DNA from: Rhodospirillales bacterium
GTDB taxonomy: Bacteria > Pseudomonadota > Alphaproteobacteria > Rhodospirillales > Shumkoniaceae
DNA length: 64,000 nt
Assembly: GCA_014859895.1 (NCBI GenBank)
Contig: JACZKS010000164.1
Location: forward strand, 1 to 64,000
Direction of reading: 5' to 3'
A model generated the notes under the pieces. That model was not told the origin of the DNA, did not search any database, and saw only the letters and a list, made by a program, of their open reading frames with translations. Positions 1 to 8,879 of the stretch are shown piece after piece. Every line of letters starts with the position of its first letter. Within the stretch, counting starts at the first letter, position 1. Both the position numbers and the translations under genes were made by a program.

Positions 1-40
1 TGCTCGACGTCCATGCCGCCGGCGGCATGGACGTCGAGCA
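1..40. repeat. Perfect 40-bp palindrome at the window edge
   Basis: Bases 1-20 are the exact reverse complement of bases 21-40, with no spacer. It lies inside pyrF and begins exactly at the first base of the window. It could be a fold-back assembly end, or a coincidence of coding sequence. See findings. Confidence 0.9.
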
Positions 41-299
41 TGAAGGGTTGCAGCGGCAACGCGGCGCGCACCGCGGAGGCCACCGTGTTGGGGATGTCGT
101 GGAACTTGAGGTCGAGGAACAGGGGCAGGCCGGCAGCGTCGATCACCCGGCGCGCGCCCTGCGGGCCATTGGCGGTGAAGAATTCCTTGCCCAGCTTGAT
201 GCCGCCAACCAGCCCGCCGAGATTGGCCGCCAGATCCGCCGCCCGCTTGGGATCGGTGGTATCGACGGCGACGAAGATGCGGTTTGCCGGACGGGGCAT
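1..299 (-). CDS. pyrF: Orotidine 5'-phosphate decarboxylase, partial (3' end beyond the window)
   Basis: Decarboxylates OMP to UMP, the last step of de novo pyrimidine synthesis, in the cytoplasm. The visible N-terminal ~99 residues hold the family signature FLDLKFHDIPNTV, with the catalytic Asp/Lys network around DLKFHD, and an early IFVAVDTTDPKRA strand carrying the first substrate Asp. ATG at 299; the gene runs off the left edge. Its last visible codons overlap a perfect 40-bp palindrome (1-40). After VHAAGG the reading MDVE does not resemble the R/A-x-MM usually found there, so the edge may be unreliable. lapA lies 13 bp upstream in the same direction, so the two are probably cotranscribed. 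Confidence 0.93.
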   Translation of the reverse strand, partial: MPRPANRIFVAVDTTDPKRAADLAANLGGLVGGIKLGKEFFTANGPQGARRVIDAAGLPLFLDLKFHDIPNTVASAVRAALPLQPFMLDVHAAGGMDVE

Positions 300-312
300 G
301 TGGATCTCCCGA

Positions 313-660
313 CTAGAGGCCATCCTGGCGCGCCGGCAACGCCGGCTCGGCGGCCGGCCGCTCGCCGGTAATGTCGCCCAAGCGCTGGCGCAGGGTGGAA
401 AGCTCCTGCTCGGCGGCGGCGGCGCGTTTGGCGTTGGCCCGCGCGCGATGGCGGGCGCGGCCGCCGGACAGCCAGGCGATGAGGCCGCCCACCACCACGC
501 CGCCGACCAGGCTGGCCAGCACGACGGCAAACATCGGCGCCTCGACGGTATACGGCACCGGCCACAAGTCGACCTCGACGGCGGCCCGGTTGTTGACCGC
601 GAAACTGATCACCGCCAGCGCCACCGGCACCATGATGATCCAGGAGAGCAGCCTCGACAC
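313..660 (-). CDS. LapA-domain (DUF1049) inner-membrane protein
   Basis: A small protein of about 115 residues with two hydrophobic segments (about residues 3-22 and 42-66), separated by a short loop with N-N-R and DLWP. A basic, coiled C-terminal tail (AAAAEQELSTLRQRL) follows. This is the layout of the LapA/YciS family, which in E. coli works with LapB in LPS assembly quality control. The start is taken as GTG at 660 because AAAGGA lies 6 bases upstream; an in-frame TTG at 675 is less likely. It sits between ihfB and pyrF, as in many proteobacteria. Family assignment is good; its role here is by homology. Confidence 0.8.
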   Translation of the reverse strand: MSRLLSWIIMVPVALAVISFAVNNRAAVEVDLWPVPYTVEAPMFAVVLASLVGGVVVGGLIAWLSGGRARHRARANAKRAAAAEQELSTLRQRLGDITGERPAAEPALPARQDGL

Positions 661-709
661 GCAGCATCCTTTCAAGCTTCGGCGGATGGGCAGCCGCCGG
701 AAGGGCCGG

Positions 710-988
710 TCAGGTATTCAGAATCTGGCGCAGCTGCTTGCCGGTCTTGAAGTAGGGAATGTACTTGGCCGGCACGTCGACGGAATCGCCGGTGCGCGGA
801 TTGCGGCCGAGCCGCGAGCCCCGCTCCTTGACCGAAAAAGCGCCAAACCCGCGCAATTCCACCCGGTCTCCGTCGGCCAAGGCCGCCGTGATCTCGTCGA
901 AAATGGTGGTGACGATCCGCTCGATGTCCCGGTGGTACAGGTGCGGGTTGGCCTCGGCAAGGCGCGCGATCAACTCCGACTTCGTCAT
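710..988 (-). CDS. ihfB: Integration host factor subunit beta
   Basis: DNA-bending nucleoid protein that pairs with IhfA. It acts in transcription (notably at sigma-54 promoters), replication and recombination. The 92-residue product starts [17 protein letters not shown]. It has the HU/IHF DNA-binding arm with [22 protein letters not shown] and the intercalating-proline region ([13 protein letters not shown]). The length is typical. ATG at 988; longer upstream frames lack family similarity. It follows sppA on the same strand, the usual alphaproteobacterial order rpsA-sppA-ihfB-lapA-pyrF. Confidence 0.95.
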   Translation of the reverse strand: MTKSELIARLAEANPHLYHRDIERIVTTIFDEITAALADGDRVELRGFGAFSVKERGSRLGRNPRTGDSVDVPAKYIPYFKTGKQLRQILNT

Positions 989-1045
989 ACCGCAAATCCT
1001 TTTCTGGTGCGTCCCCCGGCGGAGCAAGAAAGCGACTCCGCCCAC

Positions 1046-1957
1046 CTAGCGCCCATCAGGGTGCCAAACCGAAACCAGCCCGTCAAGTCTAAGTCTTTCA
1101 GAAAACACGCTTTTTCCAACCGAGGCGTCGAGAAACTCGCGCCACCACCCATCCTCGCGGGCAATTTTCACCGGACGTACCGGCAGCCCCTCGGCGACGC
1201 CGCGAGCTTCGGTCAGCCACTGGCGGGCTTCGGCCTCGCCACCGAGGTCGTCGACGAGACCGTTGGCCTTGGCCTGCCTGCCGGTGAAGACCCGACCGTC
1301 GGCCAAACCGAGGACCTGCTCGTGCGCCATCTCGCGGCGTTCCGCCACCATGTCGACGAACAGCTCGAAGATATCGGCCACCACGACGCGGGTCGCCTCG
1401 CGGGCCTCCGGGCTGAACGGCTCCAGGGGATTGGGCTGGGCCTTGAGCGGCGCACTTTTGACGATTTCCGGCTTGATGCCCAGCTTGTCGAGCAGCCCGG
1501 TGACATCGGCCGACTGCATGATGACGCCGATGGACCCGGTGACCGAGCCGGCCCGCGCAAAGACGCGATCCGCCCCGATCGCCGCCATATAGCCGGCCGA
1601 GGTGGCGAGATCGCCCATGATCGCCACCACCGGCTTGGCCGCAGCCACCGCGCGCAGGCCGAGGAACAGGGATTCGCCGCCGACCACGCTGCCGCCCGGG
1701 CTGTCGATATAGACGATCAGGGCCTTGGCGCGATCATCCTCGGCGATCGCCGCGAGCGCGTCGGCCCGGGCCGTGTCATCGAGGATGATACCTTCGACGG
1801 CCAGCTTGGCCACGTACCCGCCCGACACGCCGTCGGCGTAGCGGCCGGCCACCACGGCGATGAGCACGACGATGGCGACGATCGCCGCCAGCCGCCAAAA
1901 GGTCAGGCGTCGCTTGAGGCGACGCCTGTCGATCAAACGGTCGGCATCCAGGGACAT
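1046..1957 (-). CDS. sppA: Signal peptide peptidase SppA (short, 36 kDa type)
   Basis: Membrane-anchored serine protease that degrades cleaved signal peptides. About 303 residues, the single-domain length of Gram-positive-type SppA rather than the duplicated E. coli form. There is a basic N-terminus, one membrane segment at about 22-40, then an S49 fold with IDSPGGSV. The nucleophile is Ser120 (LATSAGY) and the general base is Lys172 (SAPLKAQ). The spacing of 52 matches the known Ser/Lys dyad of B. subtilis SppA. The start is ATG 1957, preceded by GGAGG at ideal spacing. It lies between rpsA and ihfB. Confidence 0.93.
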   Translation of the reverse strand: MSLDADRLIDRRRLKRRLTFWRLAAIVAIVVLIAVVAGRYADGVSGGYVAKLAVEGIILDDTARADALAAIAEDDRAKALIVYIDSPGGSVVGGESLFLGLRAVAAAKPVVAIMGDLATSAGYMAAIGADRVFARAGSVTGSIGVIMQSADVTGLLDKLGIKPEIVKSAPLKAQPNPLEPFSPEAREATRVVVADIFELFVDMVAERREMAHEQVLGLADGRVFTGRQAKANGLVDDLGGEAEARQWLTEARGVAEGLPVRPVKIAREDGWWREFLDASVGKSVFSERLRLDGLVSVWHPDGR

Positions 1958-2059
1958 TCGACCTCCGTTGCCACCGGGGCGGGCCCGGTCGGGCACCGCC
2001 GTCGAACCGTAGTCGGAACCGGCGGACGGCGGCGACCCGCCGCCGCCCGCGCGTTCCCG

Positions 2060-4024
2060 TTACTCTTCGGCCGCAGGCTCGCCTTCGCCCGATTCGGCCT
2101 CGACCTTGGCCTTGGCCTTCCTCACCCTCTTGGGCTTGGGCTCAGCCTCGGCTTCCGCCACCACCTCGGCCGCTTCGTCGGCAACCGCCTCGTCGGCGGC
2201 CTCCTCGGCCTTGGGCTCTTCCGCCTTGGGCTCCTCGGTCTTGGCGGAGGCCTTCTTCTTGGCGCCGCTCTTGCGCTCGGCCTCGGCCTTTTGCTTGCGC
2301 TCGGCCTCTTCGCGCTTCTGCTGGATCGCCGCGCCGAGAATGTCGCCGAGGCTGGCCCCGGCGTCGGACGAGCCGTACTCGGCCATCGCCCGCTTCTCTT
2401 CCTGGATCTCCAGCGCCTTGATCGACAGACCGAGACGACGGCCGCCGTGGTCGATCTGGGTGATCTTGGCGTCGACCTTCTCGTCCGCCGCGAAGCGATC
2501 GGGCCGCTGCTCGCTGCGGTCCCGCGACAGGTCGGCCTTGCGGATGAAGCCGGTCATGCCGGAATCACCGACCTTGACCTCGATGCCGGCATCCTGAACG
2601 GCGATCACCGTGCAGGTGACGATGTCGCCCCGCTTGAGGCCGACGACGCCCGATTCGAATGGATCGCTGGTCAGCTGCTTGACGCCCAGGCTGATGCGTT
2701 CCTTCTCGACGTCGACGTCAAGCACCTTGGCCTGAACCTTGTCGCCCTTCTTGTAATCGGCCAGGGCCTTTTCGCCCGGCTTCTCCCAGGACAGGTCGGA
2801 CAGGTGGGCCATGCCGTCGATCTCGCCGGGCAGGCCGATGAACAGACCGAACTCGGTGATGTTCTTGACCTCGCCCTCGACCAGGGTGCCGACCGGATGG
2901 GCCGCCGCGAAAGCATCCCACGGGTTGGTCAGGCACTGCTTGAGGCCCAGGCTGATGCGCCGCTTCTCGGGGTCGGCGTCGAGCACCATGACCTCGACTT
3001 CCTGACTGGTCGAGACGATCTTGCCGGGGTGCACATTCTTCTTGGTCCAGCTCATTTCGGAGACGTGGACCAGACCCTCGACACCCGGCTCCAGTTCGAC
3101 GAAGGCGCCGTAGTCGGTGATGTTGGTGACGCGGCCGGTGAACTTGCTGCCCGGCTGATACTTGGCCTGCACGCCCTCCCACGGATCGGCGTCGAGCTGC
3201 TTCATGCCGAGGGAGATGCGCTGGGTTTCGGCGTTGAAGCGGATGACCTGTACCTTGACGGTCTGGCCGATCTGCAGGGCTTCGCTCGGATGGTTGATGC
3301 GACGCCACGCGATGTCGGTGACGTGCAGCAGGCCATCCACCCCGCCCAGATCGACGAAAGCGCCGTAGTCGGTGATGTTCTTGACGACGCCGTCGAGAAC
3401 CTGGCCTTCCTTGAGGTTGGCCACCAACTCGGCGCGGGCCTCGGCGCGCGCTTCCTCGAGCACGGCGCGGCGCGACACCACGATGTTCGAGCGGTTGCGC
3501 TCCATCTTAAGGATCTGGAACGGCTGCGGCGTGCCCATCAGGGGCGCGATGTCGCGCACCGGGCGGATGTCGACCTGGCTGCCCGGCAGGAACGCCACCG
3601 CGCCCGACAGGTCGACGGTGAAGCCGCCCTTGACCCGGCGGAAGATGACGCCGTTGACGCGGCGGCCGTCGTTGAAGGCCTTCTCCAGTTCGGTCCACGC
3701 CTCTTCGCGGCGGGCCTTTTCGCGGCTCAGGCGGACGATGCCGTCGCGATCCTCATAGCGTTCGACGAAGACGTCGACCTTGCTGCCGGCCTTGAGTTCG
3801 AACTCCTGCCCCGGCGAGGCGAATTCCTTGGCCGGCACCCGGCCTTCCGATTTCAGGCCGACGTCGATCAGCACCATGTCGTTGTCGACGCCGATGACCG
3901 TCCCGGTGACGACTCGGCCTTCAAAGCCTTCCGGCCCCATGGCCTCGTCAAGCAGGTCGGCGAAATTCTCTGTCAGGCCGGACTCGGTCCCCTCGCCCGG
4001 CAGGTTTGCGCTTGCAGCAACCAT
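2060..4024 (-). CDS. rpsA: 30S ribosomal protein S1
   Basis: Binds mRNA at the 30S platform and unfolds leaders during initiation. The 654 residues contain six S1/OB repeats in a row; typical elements are KNITDYGAFVDLGGVDGLLH, TDYGAFVELEPGVEGLVH and ITEFGLFIGLPGEIDGMAH. They end in a long low-complexity acidic/basic tail with AKAEEPKAEE repeats, which makes it longer than E. coli S1 (557). ATG at 4024; the TTG directly before it is not needed. cmk lies 154 bp upstream on the same strand, the conserved cmk-rpsA pairing. Confidence 0.97.
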   Translation of the reverse strand: MVAASANLPGEGTESGLTENFADLLDEAMGPEGFEGRVVTGTVIGVDNDMVLIDVGLKSEGRVPAKEFASPGQEFELKAGSKVDVFVERYEDRDGIVRLSREKARREEAWTELEKAFNDGRRVNGVIFRRVKGGFTVDLSGAVAFLPGSQVDIRPVRDIAPLMGTPQPFQILKMERNRSNIVVSRRAVLEEARAEARAELVANLKEGQVLDGVVKNITDYGAFVDLGGVDGLLHVTDIAWRRINHPSEALQIGQTVKVQVIRFNAETQRISLGMKQLDADPWEGVQAKYQPGSKFTGRVTNITDYGAFVELEPGVEGLVHVSEMSWTKKNVHPGKIVSTSQEVEVMVLDADPEKRRISLGLKQCLTNPWDAFAAAHPVGTLVEGEVKNITEFGLFIGLPGEIDGMAHLSDLSWEKPGEKALADYKKGDKVQAKVLDVDVEKERISLGVKQLTSDPFESGVVGLKRGDIVTCTVIAVQDAGIEVKVGDSGMTGFIRKADLSRDRSEQRPDRFAADEKVDAKITQIDHGGRRLGLSIKALEIQEEKRAMAEYGSSDAGASLGDILGAAIQQKREEAERKQKAEAERKSGAKKKASAKTEEPKAEEPKAEEAADEAVADEAAEVVAEAEAEPKPKRVRKAKAKVEAESGEGEPAAEE

Positions 4025-4178
4025 CAAAGTGATAATCCTTTCCTACTCTTCATTATCCTGGCCGACCGGTTGTATCCGGCGGTCTTTCACCATTTGAGCG
4101 ACTTGAACGTTTCATGGCGTCCCAACGCGGGACGCCCCTGGATCGGCAATGCGACTCCATTGCGATGATATGGGGGTT

Positions 4179-4820
4179 CTATTGGCGATTGCCCCGCGCC
4201 TTGACGAAAGCGAGCGCCTTGGCGAACACGGCATCCGGATCGAGCGCGCTCGTATCAAGGACGAACGCATCCTTGGCCGGTTCCAATGGTGCCACCGCGC
4301 GGCTTGCGTCGCGGCTATCCCGCTCCTTCATCTCCTGGAGAACGCGGCTATGTATAGCTTCGAGCCCGCGCGCCCGCAACTCTTTAAGACGCCGCTCGGC
4401 GCGAACTTCAACCGAGGCGGTGACGAACAGCTTGGCGTCGGCGTCGGGGCACACCACGGTGCCGATGTCGCGGCCGTCGAGAACGGCGCCGACGGCGCCG
4501 CCCGGCGGGTGGGCGGCGAACGAGCGCTGAAAGTCGAGCAGGGCGGCCCTGACGGCGGGGATGGCGCCCACCTTCGAGGCGGCGGAAGCGGCGATATCGC
4601 TGCGCAGATCGGCCGCCTCAAGATCGCCGGCATCGAGGCCGCGGGCGGCCACGGCCGCCGCCTCGGCGTCGGCGGCATCGCCGCCGGCCCGCACGACCTT
4701 CATGCCGACCGCCCGATAGAGCAGGCCGGTGTCCAGCAGGGCGCATCCCAGATGGCCGGCCAGGCGGCGGGCGAGCGTGCCCTTGCCCGAAGCGGCGGGG
4801 CCGTCGATGGCGATGATCAT
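4179..4820 (-). CDS. cmk: Cytidylate kinase
   Basis: Phosphorylates CMP and dCMP with ATP in nucleotide salvage. The 213 residues have a P-loop at the N-terminus (GPAASGKGT, from residue 7), [12 protein letters not shown] for CMP binding, [19 protein letters not shown], and the lid [10 protein letters not shown]. Length and motifs are standard. Its ATG overlaps the stop of aroA by 4 bases (ATGA), indicating translational coupling in an aroA-cmk-rpsA order. Confidence 0.96.
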   Translation of the reverse strand: MIIAIDGPAASGKGTLARRLAGHLGCALLDTGLLYRAVGMKVVRAGGDAADAEAAAVAARGLDAGDLEAADLRSDIAASAASKVGAIPAVRAALLDFQRSFAAHPPGGAVGAVLDGRDIGTVVCPDADAKLFVTASVEVRAERRLKELRARGLEAIHSRVLQEMKERDSRDASRAVAPLEPAKDAFVLDTSALDPDAVFAKALAFVKARGNRQ

Positions 4821-6166
4821 GGCCGCGCTCCCTCCGTGGCGATGCGGGCACCGAGACCATTCATCAGGTCGACGAACCCGGGGAAACTGGTGGCGATCGG
4901 GCCGGCGTCGTCGACGCCGACCGGTTCCTCGCTGACCATGCCCAGGACCAGGAAGGCCATGGCGATGCGGTGATCGAGGTCGACGGCCACCCGGGCGCCG
5001 CCTCTGGGCGGCCGGCCGGTGCCGTGGATGACCAGCGAATCGGCCGCCTCCTCGACCTTCACCCCGCAGGCGGCGAGCCCGCGGGCGATGGCGGCCAGCC
5101 TGTCGCTTTCCTTGACCCGGAGTTCGCCCACCCCGAGCAGGCGGGTGGCGCCCTCGGCGCAGGCGGCGGCGACGGCCAGGATGGGGTATTCGTCAATCAT
5201 CGAGGGTGCGCGCTCGGCCGGCACGTCGACGCCCTTGAGCCGGCCACCCTTGACTTCAAGGTCCGCGACCGGCTCACCCGCCTCGGTGCGGGCGTCGGCG
5301 AAGCCGATGTCGGCGCCCATTTCCCGGAGGGTAGCGATGAGGCCGGTGCGCAGCGGATTGATGCCGATGCCGCAAAGAGTAAGGGCCGAGCCCTCCATAA
5401 GGACGGCGCCGACCAGCGGGAAGGCGGCCGAGGAAATATCGCCGGGCACGCGCACCCGGGCAGCCGCCAGTTCGGGCTGGCCGGTGAGCGAAACGGCCCG
5501 GGCGCCGTCGCCGGCATCCTCGATTCGCAGGCGGGCGCCGAAATGCTTCAGCATCAGTTCGGTGTGATCGCGGGTGGGCTTGCCCTCGATCACGGTGGTG
5601 GTCCCCGGCGCGTTGAGCCCGGCCAGCAGCACGGCCGACTTCACCTGGGCCGAGGCGACCGGCGAGCGGTAGGTCACCGGCAGCGGGTCGGCGGCCCCGA
5701 TGACGGCGGCCGGAAATTTTCCGCCGGTGCGCGTCACGAAGCGGGCGCCGAAAGCGGCCAGGGGTTCGGTGACGCGGCGCATGGGCCGCCGGCACAGCGA
5801 GGCGTCGCCGGTCATGAAGGTGGTGAAGGGGTGGGTGGCCACGATGCCCATGAGCAGCCTGGCGCCGGTCCCCGAATTGCCCATGTCGAGCACGCAGCCG
5901 GGCTCGGCCAGGCCACCGACACCGCGACCGGCGACCCGCCAGACGCCGTCGTCGCCGCGCCGGGCGGTGGCGCCCAGGGCCGACACCGCCGCCGCCGTGC
6001 CAAGCACGTCTTCGGCTTCCAGCAGCCCCTCGATCGCGGTTTCGCCGATGGCCAGTGCGCCCAGCATCAGCGCCCGATGCGATACCGACTTGTCGCCGGG
6101 AACGGCGATGCGGCCGGAAAGCCCGGCCGCCTTGCGGGAAATCAGCGAACTCAAGGGGCAAACCAT
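4817..6166 (-). CDS. aroA: 3-phosphoshikimate 1-carboxyvinyltransferase (EPSP synthase)
   Basis: Joins shikimate-3-phosphate and PEP to form EPSP in the shikimate pathway. About 449 residues with [17 protein letters not shown] (substrate lysine), [28 protein letters not shown] and RDHTELML. The GTGARLLMG form of the PEP loop resembles class II (CP4-like) enzymes more than the E. coli NAGTAMR type, so reduced glyphosate sensitivity is possible; this is an inference from the motif only. ATG at 6166 is preferred over upstream in-frame codons because the conserved region starts within 20 residues of it. The ATGA overlap couples it to cmk. Confidence 0.95.
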   Translation of the reverse strand: MVCPLSSLISRKAAGLSGRIAVPGDKSVSHRALMLGALAIGETAIEGLLEAEDVLGTAAAVSALGATARRGDDGVWRVAGRGVGGLAEPGCVLDMGNSGTGARLLMGIVATHPFTTFMTGDASLCRRPMRRVTEPLAAFGARFVTRTGGKFPAAVIGAADPLPVTYRSPVASAQVKSAVLLAGLNAPGTTTVIEGKPTRDHTELMLKHFGARLRIEDAGDGARAVSLTGQPELAAARVRVPGDISSAAFPLVGAVLMEGSALTLCGIGINPLRTGLIATLREMGADIGFADARTEAGEPVADLEVKGGRLKGVDVPAERAPSMIDEYPILAVAAACAEGATRLLGVGELRVKESDRLAAIARGLAACGVKVEEAADSLVIHGTGRPPRGGARVAVDLDHRIAMAFLVLGMVSEEPVGVDDAGPIATSFPGFVDLMNGLGARIATEGARP

Positions 6167-6378
6167 CCCTGATCTGGCGGTTGCAAGAGCCGCCCGGAAG
6201 GGGCGGGGCCCTGTCTCTAGCACATCTTCCTCCCGCTAGGGTAGAGGTCCGCGGCAACCCTGGCAGCGACGAACACCGAGGGGAAAATCCGCAAGCGGTC
6301 TTTTTCGGTTTTGACAGGGCCTTTTTTTCATGGCAATTGGCACCCAAGTGAGTGCGACCGATTACCAGGAGGTTCCGC
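6167..6378. promoter_or_regulatory. Divergent promoter region between aroA and the TIGR02300 gene
   Basis: The 212-bp gap holds TTGACA at 6311-6316, facing the plus-strand gene, followed by an A/T-rich stretch (CTTTTTTTCATGG). No strong -10 hexamer stands out at 16-18 bp. AGGAGG at 6367-6372 is the ribosome binding site of the TIGR02300 gene. Confidence 0.35.
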
Positions 6379-6792
6379 GTGGCTAAACCGGAATGGGGAA
6401 TGAAGCGATTCTGCCAGAATTGCGGCGCCCGCTTTTATGACATGCGCCGTGATCCCCCGACGTGTCCCAAGTGTGGCACACCGTTCACGCCGCGTGCGGT
6501 CGTCCGGCCGCGGCGGGCCGCCCCGGTGGCCGCCGTCAGCAAGGTCCCGTCTCCGGCGGCGGTGGAGGACGATCTGGCGCCCGGCGTCGAGATTCCGGCC
6601 TTCGAAGACGACGCGATCGAAGTGGTCGAGGACGAGGGATTGGACGACGCCGACGCCGAGATCGAGCCGCTGAAGGCCGATGCCGAGGAAGACGCCCTGC
6701 TGGAGGACGCCTCCGAACTGGGCGAGGACGACGATGACATGTCGGAAGTGATGGATCACGTCAGCGATCCGGACGCCGTCGACAGAAGTTGA
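6379..6792 (+). CDS. TIGR02300 family zinc-ribbon protein
   Basis: A 137-residue protein that starts at GTG (VAKPEWGMKRFCQNCGARF). It has a two-knuckle zinc ribbon with C-x2-C pairs (FCQNCG and TCPKCG, residues ~11-35), followed by a basic patch and a strongly acidic C-terminal half rich in D and E. This is the alphaproteobacterial TIGR02300 family of unknown function. GTG 6379 is chosen because AGGAGG ends 6 bases upstream and the family begins MAKPE. It lies just before tRNA-Ala, a common arrangement in Rhodospirillales. Confidence 0.85.
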   Translation: MAKPEWGMKRFCQNCGARFYDMRRDPPTCPKCGTPFTPRAVVRPRRAAPVAAVSKVPSPAAVEDDLAPGVEIPAFEDDAIEVVEDEGLDDADAEIEPLKADAEEDALLEDASELGEDDDDMSEVMDHVSDPDAVDRS

Positions 6793-6811
6793 TTCCGCCA
6801 CTGTTTTTCGC

Positions 6812-6840
6812 TTGCCCTGCGGGGGGTTCCCTTCTATTTT
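6812..6840 (+). promoter_or_regulatory. Candidate promoter of tRNA-Ala
   Basis: TTGCCC (6812-6817) and TATTTT (6835-6840) are separated by exactly 17 bp, about 62 bases before the mature tRNA 5' end. The match to sigma-70 hexamers is moderate. Confidence 0.45.
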
Positions 6841-6901
6841 GCGGCCCCCGACGCCAAGGTTGCGCCGCAAGGCGAATCGCTGGCAGCCGGGCATCCCAGA
6901 T

Positions 6902-6977
<76 letters not shown>

Positions 6978-6984
6978 AGTTTCC

Positions 6985-7018
6985 AACGACCCGGCCGATC
7001 CCTTCGGCCGGGTCGTTT
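6985..7018 (+). terminator. Rho-independent terminator of tRNA-Ala
   Basis: A perfect 13-bp stem (6985-6997 with 7005-7017) and a 7-base loop, running into TTT, 7 bases after the tRNA CCA end. Confidence 0.8.
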
Positions 7019-7063
7019 GATTCCGGGACGGCTGGTTCGACGGACCGCAGCCGAACGAGCCGA

Positions 7064-8842
7064 TCACCCCACCCCGCCGGCGAAAATCACCGCGGTGCCC
7101 AGGACGAAATACAACGGCGCTGCCCATAACCGCCCGCCACGGCCGGCCACCGCGGCGCTCATCAACCAGATGCCCGCCCCGACCTTGACCATGGCCAGCA
7201 GCGCCAGCGGCAGGCTGATTTCGGGATGGATCAAGGCCGGGTTGACGATAAAGGCCAGGGGCACGACGTAAAGCCCCAATCCCAACCGCATGGCACGATT
7301 GGCCACCGCCACCCATGGCGCGTCGGCCATCGCCGCGGCGATGAACACGGTGCCGCAAACCGGCGGCGTAATGGTCGAGAGCAGGGCGTACCAGAAGATG
7401 AACAGGTGGGCGTGCAAGGCCGGAAGGCCCAGGTTCTGCAGGGCCGGCCCCGCAACCGATACGCAGATGACGTAGGCGGCGGTCGTCGGCACCTCCATGC
7501 CGAGAATCAGGCAGGCGATAGCCGTAAGGACCAGGGCGATCCACAGCGTGCCGCCCGACAACGCGATGATCACCGAGGTCACCTTGACGCCGAGACCGGT
7601 CATGTTGAGGACGCCGATCACCAAACCCGCGCAGATGATGATGGCGGCAACCGTGGCAATCTGCCGCGCGGCGTCAAGGACCGCCGTCCGGAGTTCCCGC
7701 CACCAGCGGCCGAGGGAAACGCGGCCGGTCCGATCCGCCGCCAGCAATAGCATGGAGACGCCGGTGGCGATTGCCGCGGCATACTGCGGCGTGTAACCGG
7801 TGAAAAACAGGATCGCCAGGAGCACGCCGAACGGCGCCAGGAAAAAGGGCGCCGTCCGGATGACGTCATCCCATGGCGGTGTTTCCTCGGGCGCCATGCC
7901 GCGCAGGCCATGGCGCTTGGCAAAATGGTCGACCCCGGCCCATGTTGCCCAGAAGAAAAGAATCGACGGCAAAATGGCCGCGGTCATGACGTCGACGTAG
8001 GTGATCCGCAGCAGTTCGACCATCAGGAAGGCGCCAGCCCCCATCAGCGGCGGCATGATCTGGCCGCCCGACGAGGCGACGGCCTCGACCGCGGCAGCAA
8101 AGGCTGGCGGATAGCCAAGCTTTTTCATCGCCGGAAGGGTCACCGCGCCGGTCGAGGCCACGTTGGCCGACGCCGAGCCCGAGATCGACCCGAACATTGC
8201 CGAAGACAAGACCGCGACCTTGGCCGGCCCGGCCCGCATCCGCCCAGCCAGCCGGGTGGCCAACAGCATGAAGCCGGGCCCGCCCTCGGACGCGCTGACG
8301 AAGGCACCGAGAATGACGAACACGGCAACAACGTTGACTGAAATACCCGTCAGTTCCCCCCACAGCCCGCCACCGGCCACCACCAGGGTGCCGAGGAAGC
8401 TGTCGAGCGGCATGCCGGGATGGCCGAACTGGCCGGGAATCAGATGACCGAATAGGCCGTAGGCGAGGGCCAGCAGGGCGACACTGGGCAATGCCGCCTT
8501 GATGCGGCGGCGCGCCATTTCGAGGACGACAACGATCAGGGCGATGGCCAACCCGTACTGGAACGGCCCTTCCAGCGAACCGTACTGGTCCACCAGGATG
8601 TCCCGGTTCCAGGCGATCCAGATGGAGGCCGCCATGCCGACGATGCAAAACACGTAACCGATCCAACGGCGCAACGGGCCGCCTTCGGCGCCGATGACGA
8701 AAACCCACGGCAACGCCAGCGCCAGATGCAGGGGCCGGGTCACCAGATTGGGCAGCAGCCCCGAAAAGATCAGGTACAGGTGATAGACAACTGAAGTTGC
8801 GGCCAGGGCAAAGACCGCCCCTGACGTCAGCAATCGGGACAT
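7064..8842 (-). CDS. TRAP transporter, fused DctQM-type permease (TAXI system)
   Basis: Integral inner-membrane permease for a secondary TRAP importer driven by an ion gradient. About 592 residues, hydrophobic throughout, with a 4-TM DctQ-like N-terminal part fused to a DctM-like part. The latter contains GSISGSASANVASTGAVTLP and SGGQIMPPLMGAGAFLMVE, signatures of the fused 4TM/12TM family (TIGR02123). ATG at 8842 (MSRLLTSGAV) is the family-like start. The TAXI binding protein is encoded directly upstream (stop 37 bp before). The substrate cannot be read from the sequence. Confidence 0.9.
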   Translation of the reverse strand: MSRLLTSGAVFALAATSVVYHLYLIFSGLLPNLVTRPLHLALALPWVFVIGAEGGPLRRWIGYVFCIVGMAASIWIAWNRDILVDQYGSLEGPFQYGLAIALIVVVLEMARRRIKAALPSVALLALAYGLFGHLIPGQFGHPGMPLDSFLGTLVVAGGGLWGELTGISVNVVAVFVILGAFVSASEGGPGFMLLATRLAGRMRAGPAKVAVLSSAMFGSISGSASANVASTGAVTLPAMKKLGYPPAFAAAVEAVASSGGQIMPPLMGAGAFLMVELLRITYVDVMTAAILPSILFFWATWAGVDHFAKRHGLRGMAPEETPPWDDVIRTAPFFLAPFGVLLAILFFTGYTPQYAAAIATGVSMLLLAADRTGRVSLGRWWRELRTAVLDAARQIATVAAIIICAGLVIGVLNMTGLGVKVTSVIIALSGGTLWIALVLTAIACLILGMEVPTTAAYVICVSVAGPALQNLGLPALHAHLFIFWYALLSTITPPVCGTVFIAAAMADAPWVAVANRAMRLGLGLYVVPLAFIVNPALIHPEISLPLALLAMVKVGAGIWLMSAAVAGRGGRLWAAPLYFVLGTAVIFAGGVG

Positions 8843-8879
8843 GGACGGTCTCTGCGTCCGGCTATGCGTGCGACGAGGG

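Noticed and set aside
2106..2320. Repetitive-looking codons at the end of rpsA as a DNA repeat
   Set aside because: They encode the Ala/Glu/Lys-rich tail of S1, which is usual in alphaproteobacteria, and are not an independent repeat element.
371..4168. A 1265-codon plus-strand open frame opposite ihfB, sppA and rpsA
   Set aside because: It is a mirror of high-GC coding sequence on the other strand; the minus-strand genes have clear families, motifs and ribosome binding sites.
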